NCBI GenBank assembly: GCA_028551475.1
Contig: CM052356.1
Span: 20,921,884-20,985,883 of the forward strand
From: Casuarina equisetifolia
Lineage: Eukaryota; Streptophyta; Magnoliopsida; Fagales; Casuarinaceae
DNA: 64,000 bases
Direction: 5' to 3'
Shown in pieces: positions 1 to 11,394 of the stretch (position 1 is the first letter of the stretch; each line of letters opens with the position of its first letter). A model generated the notes under the pieces. That model was given only the letters and a program-made list of their open reading frames with translations, was not told the DNA's origin and did no database searches. The position numbers and the translations under genes were made by a program.

Positions 1-1912
1 ACGTTTTTGGTGCCTATGTTTAAGTTGCTCTGGTGCCTGCCAACCAGAAGTACCACAACCTGCAATAAGTCGTTAATATTTCTGTTAATAGTTTGAATAA
101 TGCATTGAGTCTTGCCCAAAGATAATTAAGATATAATACTACACAAAACACATTGAGAGAGTTCATGACACACTGCTTCTAGATCATCTATAGTTTAATC
201 ATTAACTTCAAGTAACAATTACCACAACGTGGAACCTAAAATTGAGGCCTTAATCACCAGACAGAAAGGTCATCCAATGGGAATGATTAGAATAAGGATT
301 TTTCAAAGAACCCTCATCACCCGTGATGCGCACGGGTGGACCATCAAGACAATTGACAGAAAAACTAGGTAAGAACACTTGCCAGTAGCATGGACACCCA
401 AGGAAGATGTATTCTCTGCGAGGTCCTTGCTAATGCCCATGTCAGACAGCTTTGCAAACAATGATCCTTCATTAATATCAACCCATTTTGAGGCTTTAAG
501 TCCCGACGAAATATACGACGTTTATGCAAGTGCACAAGCCAAGAAACCATATCCCTGTACCAAAATAGAAGATTGAGGGCTATCAAGAAGGTACTTAAGA
601 GTCTAAAAAACATGTGTAACAAATATCTACTAACTCTCAACTGAGCAAGGGTGATTAGCCTACAATCACGTGAGTCAAGATAAGCACAAAAACTTCTTTA
701 AAGCACTAAAATCAAATATCAAATGGAATATGTTTATCCACCTTGTCACTAAACTTATGGGCAGTTCAGATGACCTAAGGCATGAATAGAGGCAATTCAG
801 AAGACCTACAGGGCGCAAGGAATATTACAACATCTTCTAAAGTTGTAGAAATGCAGGAGTATAGAGTACACTTCTCCTTCTTATTACAATTAATCTTACT
901 ACCTAGCACTACCACAAATAAGACTTAACTAGTGGAAGGAAATTGTTTATAAAATCCCTAAAAATGTTCCCAACTGATGAATTGAAGTAAACTCATCTCA
1001 GATGGTAAGAAAGACAAAATGTGTGTAATTCAAACACAAGAGAAGGCAACGTACAAACATGTCCGAGGCAACCTCAATGAGTTATGACCAGTGAACGGTT
1101 GAAGGGTTTAAGTGTTATAGGGTTTGCAGCTTTATCTCACCCCAAACATCACTTGCTTGTTGCCAGCAGATAGAGAGAAGATGAAGAAGACAAATTAAAA
1201 TATTCTAAAAACGAGGCCATTGCAATCATTTAGAAGTGATAAAAAGTTTCTATAAACCAGGACATGGTAATAATCTTTTAATGTGAAACTTGTATCATAA
1301 GTGACACTTCTAGAAATCTCATAATCTTTAATAGCAAAGGTGAGGGATAACCACTTGCTTTCCACAAATCCTTCAGGGAGGCCAAGTTGGCTTCATACTC
1401 AATCTTACCTCCAATGGCTTGGCCCTCATTGACCATTGGGCGTCAATGGATCAAATCATCCAAGCTGCAATTACAACGCTCTAAAGAGAGATAGACAAAA
1501 TCTCGATCAGACTCTACTCCATGCAATCGAAGAATGCTTGGATGCCAGTCAGATGCAATAAGTTTTCAATTTCTTTCATAGCCACGTCATAATGAACTGT
1601 GACAAGACGTTTCACGGTAACTGGCCGACAATCATACATTCCCTCAAGAACAACAGTACCATTGCTTCCCTTACCGATTTGTGTGTTTGATACAGATGAA
1701 TTACCCATTCTTCGTCCATTAGTGCAACCATCCGGAAGTTTATTAAGGCGCAACACCATTGCATTTTCACCATCAACAACAGCAAATACATCCACCATTT
1801 TTAGATGAAACATGTTTATCTTTTCTCTCATCACTCTGATTCTTTTCCTATTTTCTAATTTACTTCCTCTGGGAAGATGTATTTTTTGGGATAGAATCAC
1901 GTTGTTGCTCAT
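1..1912 (-). pseudogene. IRE1: Broken IRE1-type kinase copy (runs off left edge)
   Basis: IRE1 is the ER-membrane kinase/RNase that splices bZIP60 mRNA in the unfolded-protein response. Three kinase exons can be read on the minus strand, at about 1318-1912, 383-554 and 1-59. They carry the glycine loop GKGSNGTVVLEG, the VKRLV lysine region, LERCNCSLDDL, RDLKPQN, the IRE1-style DFG equivalent SDMGISK and GWQAPEQL. Exon phases still match (MR/D and ATG/CG joins), so this is an unprocessed copy and not a retrocopy. Damage: a one-base shift after EIENL, an in-frame TGA after SLDDLIH, a one-base loss after DLKPQN, HRD changed to RRD, and decayed donors (AT after exon 1; GC after exon 2, which could be a functional GC-AG intron). 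No luminal or transmembrane part is visible upstream; an RNase domain would lie beyond the left edge. Family assignment is firm; absence of function is inferred from the breaks. Confidence 0.87.
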
Positions 1913-3803
1913 TCAACAAACCTTGTTCTTTAATTACCTGATAATTACCTTCAAAAAGAGTGGGTAATGCAAAGCCGACCATGAAATACGCGGTTATGAT
2001 GTACATTTCAACATTACAAACGAGGGGTGTCCTGTGGCATCGTGGTAAGCAAGGGTCCCATGCTCACGAGTCCACTAGGTAAAACGATATAATAATAAAA
2101 AAACATGATTAACAAAATCCTCAAAACCATTCACAAAACGAATAAAATCAATATAATCATCAAATAAAATAAAGAAATAATAGTTTGTGATTTTTAATTG
2201 TTAATCTTTATATATAGTTTTAGAAAGATCTCTTAGTCCTAGGTTCGATATCTCAAAAATGAATTAGTTTAGTGAATCAATAGCCTAATTGCTTAAAATG
2301 GAATTTCCATGTACATTCTTGTTTTCATAAAATAGTTTCAGACATGATTTTTGTTGTTAAAAATAGGGTGATTGTGTTGTCCAATCTCAAAAGATTTATA
2401 AATTATAATATCTTTTTAACAATTAAAATTTTTAAAATAAGTATTTTCAAAAGCGACATTAGAGCCCAAGTTTTCAAGTACAATATCTTTTATTAACTAA
2501 ATTTTTATTGAACATGTTTCTTGACATTCAAAATAAGATGACATTAAAATCAACGGGAAGATGAAAAACTTATAGTTTTTTTTTTTTTTTGTAGAATGGC
2601 ATAGACAATTCGGCCATTCTTAAATGACTGAGGGTGTTAATATGAAAAGATCTTTTAATTTTGAAGCGGCATCTCTTTTTAGCAACTCCAACTAATTCTT
2701 AGATGTTGCATCTTGGTTAAGTATCTCGTATTATCAATATTTTAGTCTATAATTCTACAAAAAGATTAACAAATCATTTTAATATTTACAGCTTTTAGAC
2801 TTTTACCCATAGACATCTACTTCTTTTTTTTTTCCCATCGCATATTGATTTCTACCTTCAACTTGTGTCATTGTCTACTTCCATCTCTATACCCTGTTAA
2901 GGTATGTAATTTGGCTTGTTAAAGTCATGTTGAGTCAGTCTTCTTTCTGGGATCTTGCAGCTGAGGAGGAAGATAGAGCAACCAACTGAGAGTGACCCTA
3001 ATTGCTTTAATTTTGATCTACTACCAAGACCTCAGTAAATGCGTCTTTCTCACATGTCCTCAATTGTACCAATAGAACACAAACATTAGGTTCAAATTTA
3101 TGAGTCGCCTTACAATACTGTTGAATGAACTTAATGACGTAGCCACCCATTTGAATGAATAAGTGAGGGTAGCTTAAACCATATACAACTCGATGCTATT
3201 TATTTCCGTAGGCTAATTAGGTTTTGGACTTCAAATGTTGTCAAACATCAGTGGACCCGGGATTGAAGAGGTGTTAAAGAGGTAGACTTGTAGGCACTCA
3301 TATTCAGCGGGCTCAAACTAGCAAGTCTACTTCTTTGTAGAGTCCTTGCCTATTGGTTATGTATTACTCCAGAGCCATTTTATTAAACAAGTTTAAGAAG
3401 TAGCCATGGGGCATTCATGGGGTCCGACAAGCTCTAACACATTAAAAGCGTAAGAGAGAGTTACCATTAAACGCTTGTCAAGCATGATGCGATGAGGGGA
3501 CTGCATGGATGTCAGTCCTTGGCAATCAACCCTAATCAAAACAAAATGCAAATAAAATAAAAGAAAAAAGGAAAAGAAAACAAAAGAAAACAAGAGTTAT
3601 CCTCGCATATACTGTACCAATTTGATTGACCAAAATAGATTAAAAATGAAAACCGTGCACATACTGTTCAGAGCACTCATCTCTAAGTGCATTCCTGCTC
3701 CTGGACTAAAATTTTCTGTGTAGCTATCCACTCTGACTGTACGACCACGACCTAAATATATACAAGCATAACTGAATTCCCCATTCTAACAGAACCTTCG
3801 ACT
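1913..3803. other. Intergenic, no gene seen
   Basis: AT-rich spacer between the IRE1 relic and the 3' end of the DUF1350 gene, with a T-run near 2579. No open frame with recognisable content and no clear element boundary. The 3' UTR of the neighbouring minus-strand gene must end somewhere below 3804. Confidence 0.6.
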
Positions 3804-6800
3804 TCAATCTTCAAAACGCCTGAACCAGTCACTTATGGTTCTGGAAAGCACTCTAGCCTCGTTCAATGAAAGAGTCTTAAGCCCCTGAGCTATTGCATCA
3901 GCTGGAGTATACACGTAACCAACTTGCCAATTTGGTTCCTGATCAGGCCAAAATAAATTTCTCAAAATGCTAAGGAAAGAGGATAGACGAAAATTTTCCC
4001 AAGAAGATATAGCACAAAATGCAAGGAATTGATAAGCCAGATTATATAACGCTGAAAGTGATGTAGATCTTATGAAAACCTTACTGGCATAGAATTTTGG
4101 GAAAGGAAAACCTTAGGCTGGATGCATATGTTACGCTAATTTAGCATGTTTGCTTGAAAAAACTTTTCTGGTAATGATACTCAACAAAAATAGAAAAATG
4201 ACAGATATTGTACACCAGCATATGGGATCCACCAAAAGGTTTCACGAAGTATTTTCATGTTTAGTTAGCTTGCATAAGTTTTCAGGTTTCACAAACGAAA
4301 AAAGTATCACTCAAAACCACGAACTCTTGGAAAAATGAAAACAGTTTACCAAAGTAGGAAATTTTCCTTTTGTCAAAATACCTGTATGCATGGTGTAATA
4401 TGGTTGCCACTCAATTGGATCTTTTCTAGTGTCCCACCAATTTCCTCCACACGAGGCTTCAAAGTTTCCTCAAGAAGGTCTGTCTCATCAATCGTGTCCA
4501 AGTTGAACTTTACCTAAAACATAATAATATAAAAACCAAGATATAAGTTTATGTAAATAAAACATTAATTATATGAAAAACCCGTAATAGAAAGGCACCA
4601 CTCATACCAATAAGGTATGTTGAACATTGTATGACCTCTTAAAACAATCACGATTTTCGGATGGCCTTGGCTTAAACTCCAATGTCCCTTCAGTAACCTA
4701 AAAGAACCATTATATAGATCTACATATTAGGTTAAGAGAACTGCACTACAATCTGAAAATAATAATTGTAATACCCTCCTCCTCTTTCACTTTTCGAGAA
4801 AGAACAAAGAATTATCAAAGTACCTGATTTAGAACTGACGGCAACTGATCAACAAATTTGGTCATTGAAATTAGGGATTCCTGATTACCATCTGCTGTCA
4901 TTGCTCCGGCCACATCAAGTAGCATCTTCCATGCATCTCCTACACAAAGGAAGCAGTAAAGATTGAGCATCAGAGACAGAACTATAAACAAGAATGCCAG
5001 ATCAATAGAGACTGCATTATGGCCTAAAGCAAGACTTTTGCAAAAGGGAAAGTAATACATCACCCTCCTTAAGTTACCAAATGTGAGATCTAAATGGCAA
5101 AGTTTAAAATGAGAATAAACTAAGATGAATTACAAACAAGAATGCCAGATCAATAGAGACTGCATTATGGCCTAAAGTAAGACTTCAGCAAATGGGAAAG
5201 TAAGACGTCACCCTCCCTAAGTTACCATATGTGAAATCTAAATGGCGAAGTACAAAGTGAGTGTAAACTAAGATGAACCACAAACAAGAATGGCAGCACA
5301 AGAGAGAGTACATTATGGCATAAAGCAAGACTTAGCAAATGGAAAAGTAAGACGTTACCCTCAAGTTACCAAATGTGAAATCTAAATGGCAAAGTGCAAA
5401 ATGAGTGTAAACTAAGATTATATGCAGTAGCTGCATAAATAGTTTTGTGTTTAGAATATTTTTTTTTCAACTTTTGAGTTCAAAATAATTGTTTGGTTTA
5501 GAGGCTAAAACCTGAATGGTAAATTATTTGAAATGTTTGTGAAAACTGAAAAAGAGAGATACTTGGATGTCATGATGAAACTGTTGTTGGCATAAAGAGG
5601 AATGTGATAAAAGAGCTCTTAGAGCTGTACCCAGCTATATAACACTAAATTCCTTTTCAAACAATTGGCAATTTCTTTTTTTTCCTTTTTTAAAAAAAAG
5701 AGATTAAAATAAAGAAACTACGGGGTGAAAACTTATTTAAGCAATGTGGTGACCATGAGCTATTAGTATCTAGTGTTTATTCTCTTTAGCTGCAGCCAAT
5801 TGGCCACACATGTTGGGAAATAGATGGTGTTATCAGCTCGGGTTCACAGGAGAGAATAAACAGTAACATTTTCAGATTATCGATTCAAAGCTAAACAGTA
5901 TTCTATAATACAGCAACAACATATTCAAAATTGGCATAAGGAAGTTCAATGCTACCTGAGGCACTCCTAGCCACCGAATAAACTGGAGATGCTTCTACAA
6001 CTGGCATCACCTGACGAACTATAGGACCCAACTGCAGGAGAGCATGGCAAACTTTTAGCGCACACAGCTAAATTGACAAAATCAACTTGTCTTCTGCAGT
6101 TAGATAGACCCAGATCAATATACAAGTTCCACACAATTACTTTTTGTCCAAACAACAATAGAAAAATGAAAATGATATAAAGAGAGGTGTTCCTTTACTT
6201 TGCTGCTCTTGACCCACACATGGTCAAAGGGAAGCATGCTTCTATCCTCTTATATCCCACCGTGCTCACAACGAAGAGCCTGAAGACCAAGGTATTCAAG
6301 TCTAGCAGTTACCTTGAAGTAGGTATCTGGTAGTCACCTAGGCCTAAATCTTTTTTTCTGTTTGACATTCTAATATTCATATCCAAGCTCCTTTATTGTT
6401 CATACCCCAAGATCTACAAACTTCATCTTTGATATGCTTACCAAATTCTTGACTATGTCCTACAAAGTGAATACCAACTTCCTATTCTTTGGGAATGTGT
6501 ATTTAACAATACCTTTATTTAATGCAAATCAGTATTACTAAGCTTTTGACATGTGTGTCTTAATTACATGAATTACTTCATGATATTACACAAAAAACAA
6601 ATGCACAGAACAAAACTTCTGCATGTTTGTGGCCTCAGTATACTTTTAATAGCTGGGTTCAAACTGTGACTACCAAAATTCACTCCATGTCTTCCGCATA
6701 CCCAGACATCTAAAACACGCCTAAAACACTAACTTTAGACTCACAAAGTGGGGTGGGGCTGTGGGAAACATGACAGATAGATCCCTGACAAGCTGATCTG

Positions 6801-8701
6801 ATTTTGATCTAGCTGTAAAGTGTAGCATTTCCGTTATTCTCTTCATCTCGGGGCTGAATTCCTTAGCTTGTAGGCCTAAGTTTCATTAGTAGATCGTGCT
6901 AAGTCCTCATTCCTGTAGAGCTTTTGGCAACATCATGTAGCAGCAAACTTTGCCGAGCCCTTTGCTTCAGTTTAGCATCCGTTGCGTTGATGCCTTAAGA
7001 TTCTAGCATTCTTCTGGATTCATCCTCAAGCCCAATACTAAGATAACAATTCAGCTCTAATATCTAAGTTTATTCTCCTATCAATTATGTCTTTATACCC
7101 CAGCTAAGTTCTTGTTTCTGGTTCATGTCTTTCCGAAACAACTCTCCCTTTATGCATAAATAATTCTTTTAAATTTTTTCTAGTACTTTACAGACATTTA
7201 CTTGTTCCACACTTGAATTATCTGCATCCGTGGTTGGTTGTTCTTGGCCTTTGTGTCACCAAGTAATCATTTTCTCTTAATAAGGCACAACATTTCAGAA
7301 TTGACTTCAATCTACCAAATAGATTTAATCACTTAATTTTCCCTAGCTTCAGACCATTTTGAACATCTTTGTTCATGACTAACTTGTGTTAACAAATAAA
7401 AATCACTAACACTTGCTAGGCTTTTTGATTGTGACTTCAGTATCCTGCCTTAATTTGACACATTCAATACTGATGAAACTTCCTATGGTAATATGAAACT
7501 ACTCTACATTTTCCTTATGGAGGGTCCCAAGTCTACCAAATCTATGACACCAGAAAGCTAAGGAAGCCAGAAAGCTCAAGGAAAATGAAGCACGAAAGAA
7601 GTCTGAGCATAAGTTACCTGCTCAAAGTAGGGCACTGCCTCTGTTGCTGACTTGTTGTTGTATGAGATTATCGCATTAGCCTTCCAAAAGAGATAAATAT
7701 CCTTTGTCACACTCCACAGGTTGCTCGAATTATTTTAAACTATTGAAACTTCATTAGAATATGCTTACATTCCACTTGAAAAGCAAAAGATGTGTATAAC
7801 AATCTATTTCTCAAGTAAACCCATCTAAATCTCCTTCCACTCAGCTAGAGCAAAAAGAACAATCCAAAACAGCAGAAAAATACAAAACGAAACAGCAAAG
7901 CGAGGAAAACCAAACCTTTGGTATCGCGTCGGAGAAATAGCTTCCAACGAGCAACTGGAGGAGAGCACCGTTGCTAAAAGAACCAGTTGGTTTTTTCGAA
8001 ACAATAAAGACGTAAGCGCATAAGAAGTTGATATAAGTGCAGCGAATACAATTAAAAATGAACTAACCTATGGCCAACAGAAAAAAGAGGAAGATCAACA
8101 AGTTGGGCAGATGTTAAATCGGCATGAGGCAACCCAGAGGAGAGGATGGAACGAAAGCAGGCATTGAACGTCTCGTAAACTTGGGTAGCAGCGTGAGCAT
8201 GGTCAAAAGTCACATTGTAAGGCACTGAAACAATAAGAAAACCTTCCTTCGCCAATGCTTCAATTAGGTAGCTGCAATTCCCAAACAAAGGCAAAGAAAC
8301 ATCACACCAGCCCTACTACCACCATAAATTACAATCGAAGTAGCAGCCAAAATCAACTACCGGTAGGTGACTTCAGGGACAGCTCCAATGAAGGCGCCCC
8401 CCAAGAACTTGATGATGGCGCGTGGCTTCGTCCCGTTGGGAGGAGGAATTACCAAACAGGAGTCCTCCCGCCTATAAATCTTAACATTCCGAGCTCCGAA
8501 GCTGTTGCCTCGCTCTGCAGAGACCTGACTGCTCCGAACCATCCTTGTCGTGAGAGAGGAAGGCCTTCCTGCCGCAGTGGCTCCATAGCTAGGACCGTCA
8601 AGAGCGTATTTGAATCGATGAAATCTAAACGCATTGTTCATGGGGATTATTCGTGGTTTGATGGCTGGTACAGAGGGGCATGAGCAGAAAGCCAATTCCA
8701 T
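3804..8701 (-). CDS. DUF1350 alpha/beta-hydrolase-like protein, 9 exons, 404 aa
   Basis: Plant DUF1350 family (like Arabidopsis At3g43540 and At5g47860), an alpha/beta-hydrolase fold of unknown substrate, usually predicted plastid-targeted. Minus-strand coding exons: 8361-8701, 8068-8271, 7916-7973, 7618-7680, 5956-6031, 4824-4939, 4608-4697, 4382-4513, 3804-3938. All have GT-AG borders and sum to 1215 bp, exactly 405 codons with stop. Visible signatures: FLGGAFIGAVPEVTY (end of exon 1), VPYNVTFDH, the nucleophile-elbow motif GHSNG with Ser about 182, SYNNKSATEAVPYFEQ, MPVVEASPVYS, KFVDQLPSVLNQ, ENRDCFKRSYNVQHTLL, and the C-terminal DWFRRFED. The first ~60 residues are rich in Ser/Arg with few acids, fitting a transit peptide. 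Start chosen as the first Met in frame; a later Met at codon 21 is possible. The 1.6-kb intron 6032-7617 has no recognised content. The gene looks intact. Confidence 0.93.
4975..5420. repeat. Three tandem copies of a ~148-bp unit inside an intron
   Basis: The string AAACAAGAATG recurs at 4986, 5134 and 5282, an exact spacing of 148 bp. Flanking sequence (GCATTATGGCCTAAAG, AAGTAAGACGT, AAATCTAAATGGC) repeats with a few changes, the third copy being the most diverged. The array lies in the intron between exons 5 and 6 of the DUF1350 gene and touches neither splice site. Confidence 0.93.
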
Positions 8702-9393
8702 ATTCTGGAATACTCTTACCTTCTCCGCTCAGTCTCTGAACTTGCTATTCACGAATTCTATTAAGAGGACATCAAAAAAACAAAGGGAAAAAACAAAAAA
8801 CACAAAATTAAAAGACGAACATTAAAACTTAAGTGTAAGGTTGCGCCACGACTTCAGGTCTGCCGTCGCTCAATGACTCAAATTCTGGCGAAAGTTCTAT
8901 CTTCTGGTGTTTTTTTTTTTTTTTTTTCTTCTCTTTCTTGAAACTCTTCATATATGCGTGAATTCTTTAAATGATATTCTTCTTTTTTGATCTACTTCTA
9001 TTATCTATTATCAGTAATGCTTCTTAATAAAAATCACTAGCATCTGTATGGGACATTGGTTTCCTTTCGTCAGGAATTTAGAGTGGCAGTAATTGTTGGG
9101 CCAAATGTTTTAATGTTATCACACATTGAGTATGTTCGGATTCTAAACTAATGAAATTTTTGTTGGGCCGGCCTAGCCTAAATTCAGACCTTATCTCAGG
9201 ACCTTTTTAAAATGTTGTTGCCCTAATATTGTTAAGAGAGATTTTTAGTGTGGCCATACAAATAAAAGAGTAAAATTTCATAGGAATTAGAAGTCACACA
9301 CGAAAGTTGATCAAATGATCTAATTGAACTTATTTTTGTCAAAAAGTTAGAGATTGAGTGTTTTTTTTTTTTGAGTATTTAGATAGTCTTTTG
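8702..9393. other. Upstream region of the DUF1350 gene
   Basis: 5' flank of the minus-strand DUF1350 gene, with a long T-run at about 8910-8931. No convincing TATA box chosen. No gene seen. Confidence 0.5.
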
Positions 9394-10107
9394 GAGCATT
9401 CTACACCAATAAATTCAAATTGAAAATTCAGATAATGTTTTTCTAATTTTTCTTAATTAAATTGAGGTTTTCAACTTATTATTCACTATTAATTGTAGAT
9501 TTTATTACTTTTGGATTGGTGGATGTTTGTCTTATTGATGTTATATAATAAAAATTTGAGTAGATTCTATGATTGAGTTTTTCACATTTATCTTTCACAT
9601 TGATTGAGTTTATCAAGTAAATTTTTTTTTTGTGTTTATTGTGTTGATTGTGGTGTCGAATCTCTATTTTTGATTTATAGTACTTTTCTTGTTTGTGTTC
9701 TTGTATTTGTTTCATATATTTAATCAAAGTGAGAAAGTTTAGACTTCTTTTCTAATGGAATGAAAATATTGAAATATAAACATTACTTTGAATCACAAGC
9801 AATTTAAACATCATAATCAAAATAATCAATATAAGAGAACTTTTTATGTGAAAATTCTCCTAACTTGAAGGATAAAAATCACAATACTAATTATGGATTC
9901 TACTCAAAGCTTCACTATATAAATTTTTAGGTATACAACCTAATCAAACCCTTAAAACATCAATAAGATAAAAATCCACTAATATAATAACAATGGAATC
10001 AATCATTAATAGTGAAGAATAAGTTGAAAGTATCAATTTAATCAATAAAAGTTGAGAAAAAAAGTTTCCAAATTTTTTATTTAGATTTGTTGGTGTGCTC
10101 TAAACAA
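9394..10107. repeat. Long imperfect inverted repeat (foldback-like)
   Basis: The reverse complement of about 9810-10107 aligns over more than 150 bp with about 9394-9660. Shared strings in matching order include ACCAA.AAAT, TTTCAACTTATT.TTCACT, ATTAAAT, CTTATTGATGTT and GAGTAGA.TC. The arms are diverged and carry small insertions, and the centre is unpaired. This could be a foldback transposon or two LTR-like segments in opposite orientation; the sequence does not decide. No transposase is visible inside. Confidence 0.65.
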
Positions 10108-10254
10108 TGATTAACTATTCAAAATAAAGAACATCAAATCCTGAACTTGCTTATCAAAAATTAGCTCAATTGAATCACGAATCCATATTCATTAACCATT
10201 TAAACTGCATAGGATTTTTAATTTATGTGATTTTTTTTCTTTTTTTTCCTAGAA

Positions 10255-10450
10255 GAAATGTAATGACCAAGGCCCTTAAGAGGGAATTCCTTACTTATTG
10301 CAGCCTCAAACTGGTCGATTGACTTCCTTAAGTTGCTGTTGACCATAAGGTCATCAACATAGAGCAAAACCCACATGGTGACCCTTTTGCTTAAGAATAG
10401 GCATAGATGGGCAGAGTTGAGCTTGTTTTGGAAGTTTTGATATTACGTGT
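10255..10450 (-). mobile_element. Copia reverse-transcriptase fragment (fossil)
   Basis: Read on the minus strand, this shows the Ty1/Copia RT signature YVDDLMV followed by the spaced pattern ending in KEFPLKGLG (family pattern: YVDD..., F.+KDLG). Only this short RT segment is legible and no LTRs are found. Old and broken. Confidence 0.75.
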
Positions 10451-10599
10451 CTAAAATTTTCGAGTGAGTGCATTGCGGAAGAACTAACACTCATTATCTT
10501 CTCTATTTGAGGTTGCAAATTCATAGCGAGATCGTCTACCAGTCACATTTCTTGATGATGTCTTGAAATCTGCCGATGCTCGAGTTTCTTCTTGTCACA

Positions 10600-10800
10600 C
10601 AAAGTAGGCCTATGTTGCGCCATTGAATTTCCAGCATCACGTCAAACCCCGTCAAGGGAATGCATAATGGGTGGTGGTGCAAGAAATCCCTTGGATGTTC
10701 ACCGCTATCATATCGTAATCTTCATTACAAGACAACCGAGTCCCGTTAACCATGATTGCTGGAATTTGCAATTAAGAAGGTCAGAAGATGTAACAATTTG
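10600..10800 (-). mobile_element. Ty3/gypsy retropepsin trace (fossil)
   Basis: On the minus strand the pattern typical of the end of a plant Ty3 aspartic protease is legible: VNGTRLSC, then VNIQG, then GFDVMLEIQW (family pattern G.DV+LG+QWL). Broken, with no other Ty3 domains recognised nearby. It lies immediately beside a Copia fragment of the same orientation, so two different elements decayed here. Confidence 0.6.
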
Positions 10801-11394
10801 TGATCTTCTAGCCTGTTAAGTTGATTGCGGAACAGCTGCCTCTTAACATTTTGGAATACATCTATATACTAATAGTTTCTTCGCCACCCCTCACAACTGA
10901 CCAACCGAATTTTTTCTTCGTCTCTCTTGGGACTCCAATGTTACACTCTGCGACAGAACACAAAAACACACCAACACCTATAACTGTCTCACAATCATGC
11001 CGCCCCATCAAATGTAAGCCAATGTGCAACGCATTGCGAATTGAACAGGGTGCCTTCAATCATAAAATATTAAATCAACCATACGTTCCACGCTGCGAAC
11101 CATGCCAAATAGGCACCACGCATAACAACCCATCACCAGAAAATGACGTTACGCCTTCAGAATGTAAATGTGAATCCAATAAACGAAGCACAAGCTATTA
11201 TCAATTTCAATTGAATATTTTGGGAAGTTTATTCTGTGGCTACCTAAATTGTCTGCTAAATCCAGCACAAGATAGGACGTCAATTCTTTTTTTTTTTTTT
11301 TTTAACAGCTTCAATCGTTCAAAAATCAATAATGTCACATCTAAAATTAGAATAATTCCCAATAAACTTTGAGGCCGACATGAGTGGATCTTAT
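10801..11394. other. 3' flank of the AIP2-type gene, no gene seen
   Basis: A 183-codon plus-strand open frame (10821-11372) spans this area, but it has no recognisable domain, contains a long T-run translated as Phe, and overlaps the 3' flank of the RING gene, so I do not call it. The minus-strand gene's 3' UTR probably occupies the right-hand part. Confidence 0.5.

Noticed and set aside
8255-8683. 142-codon plus-strand open frame
   Set aside because: It is antisense to exon 1 of the DUF1350 gene, whose protein is conserved; no domain of its own.
10821-11372. 183-codon plus-strand open frame
   Set aside because: No domain, includes a homopolymer T-run, lies in the 3' flank of the AIP2-type gene.
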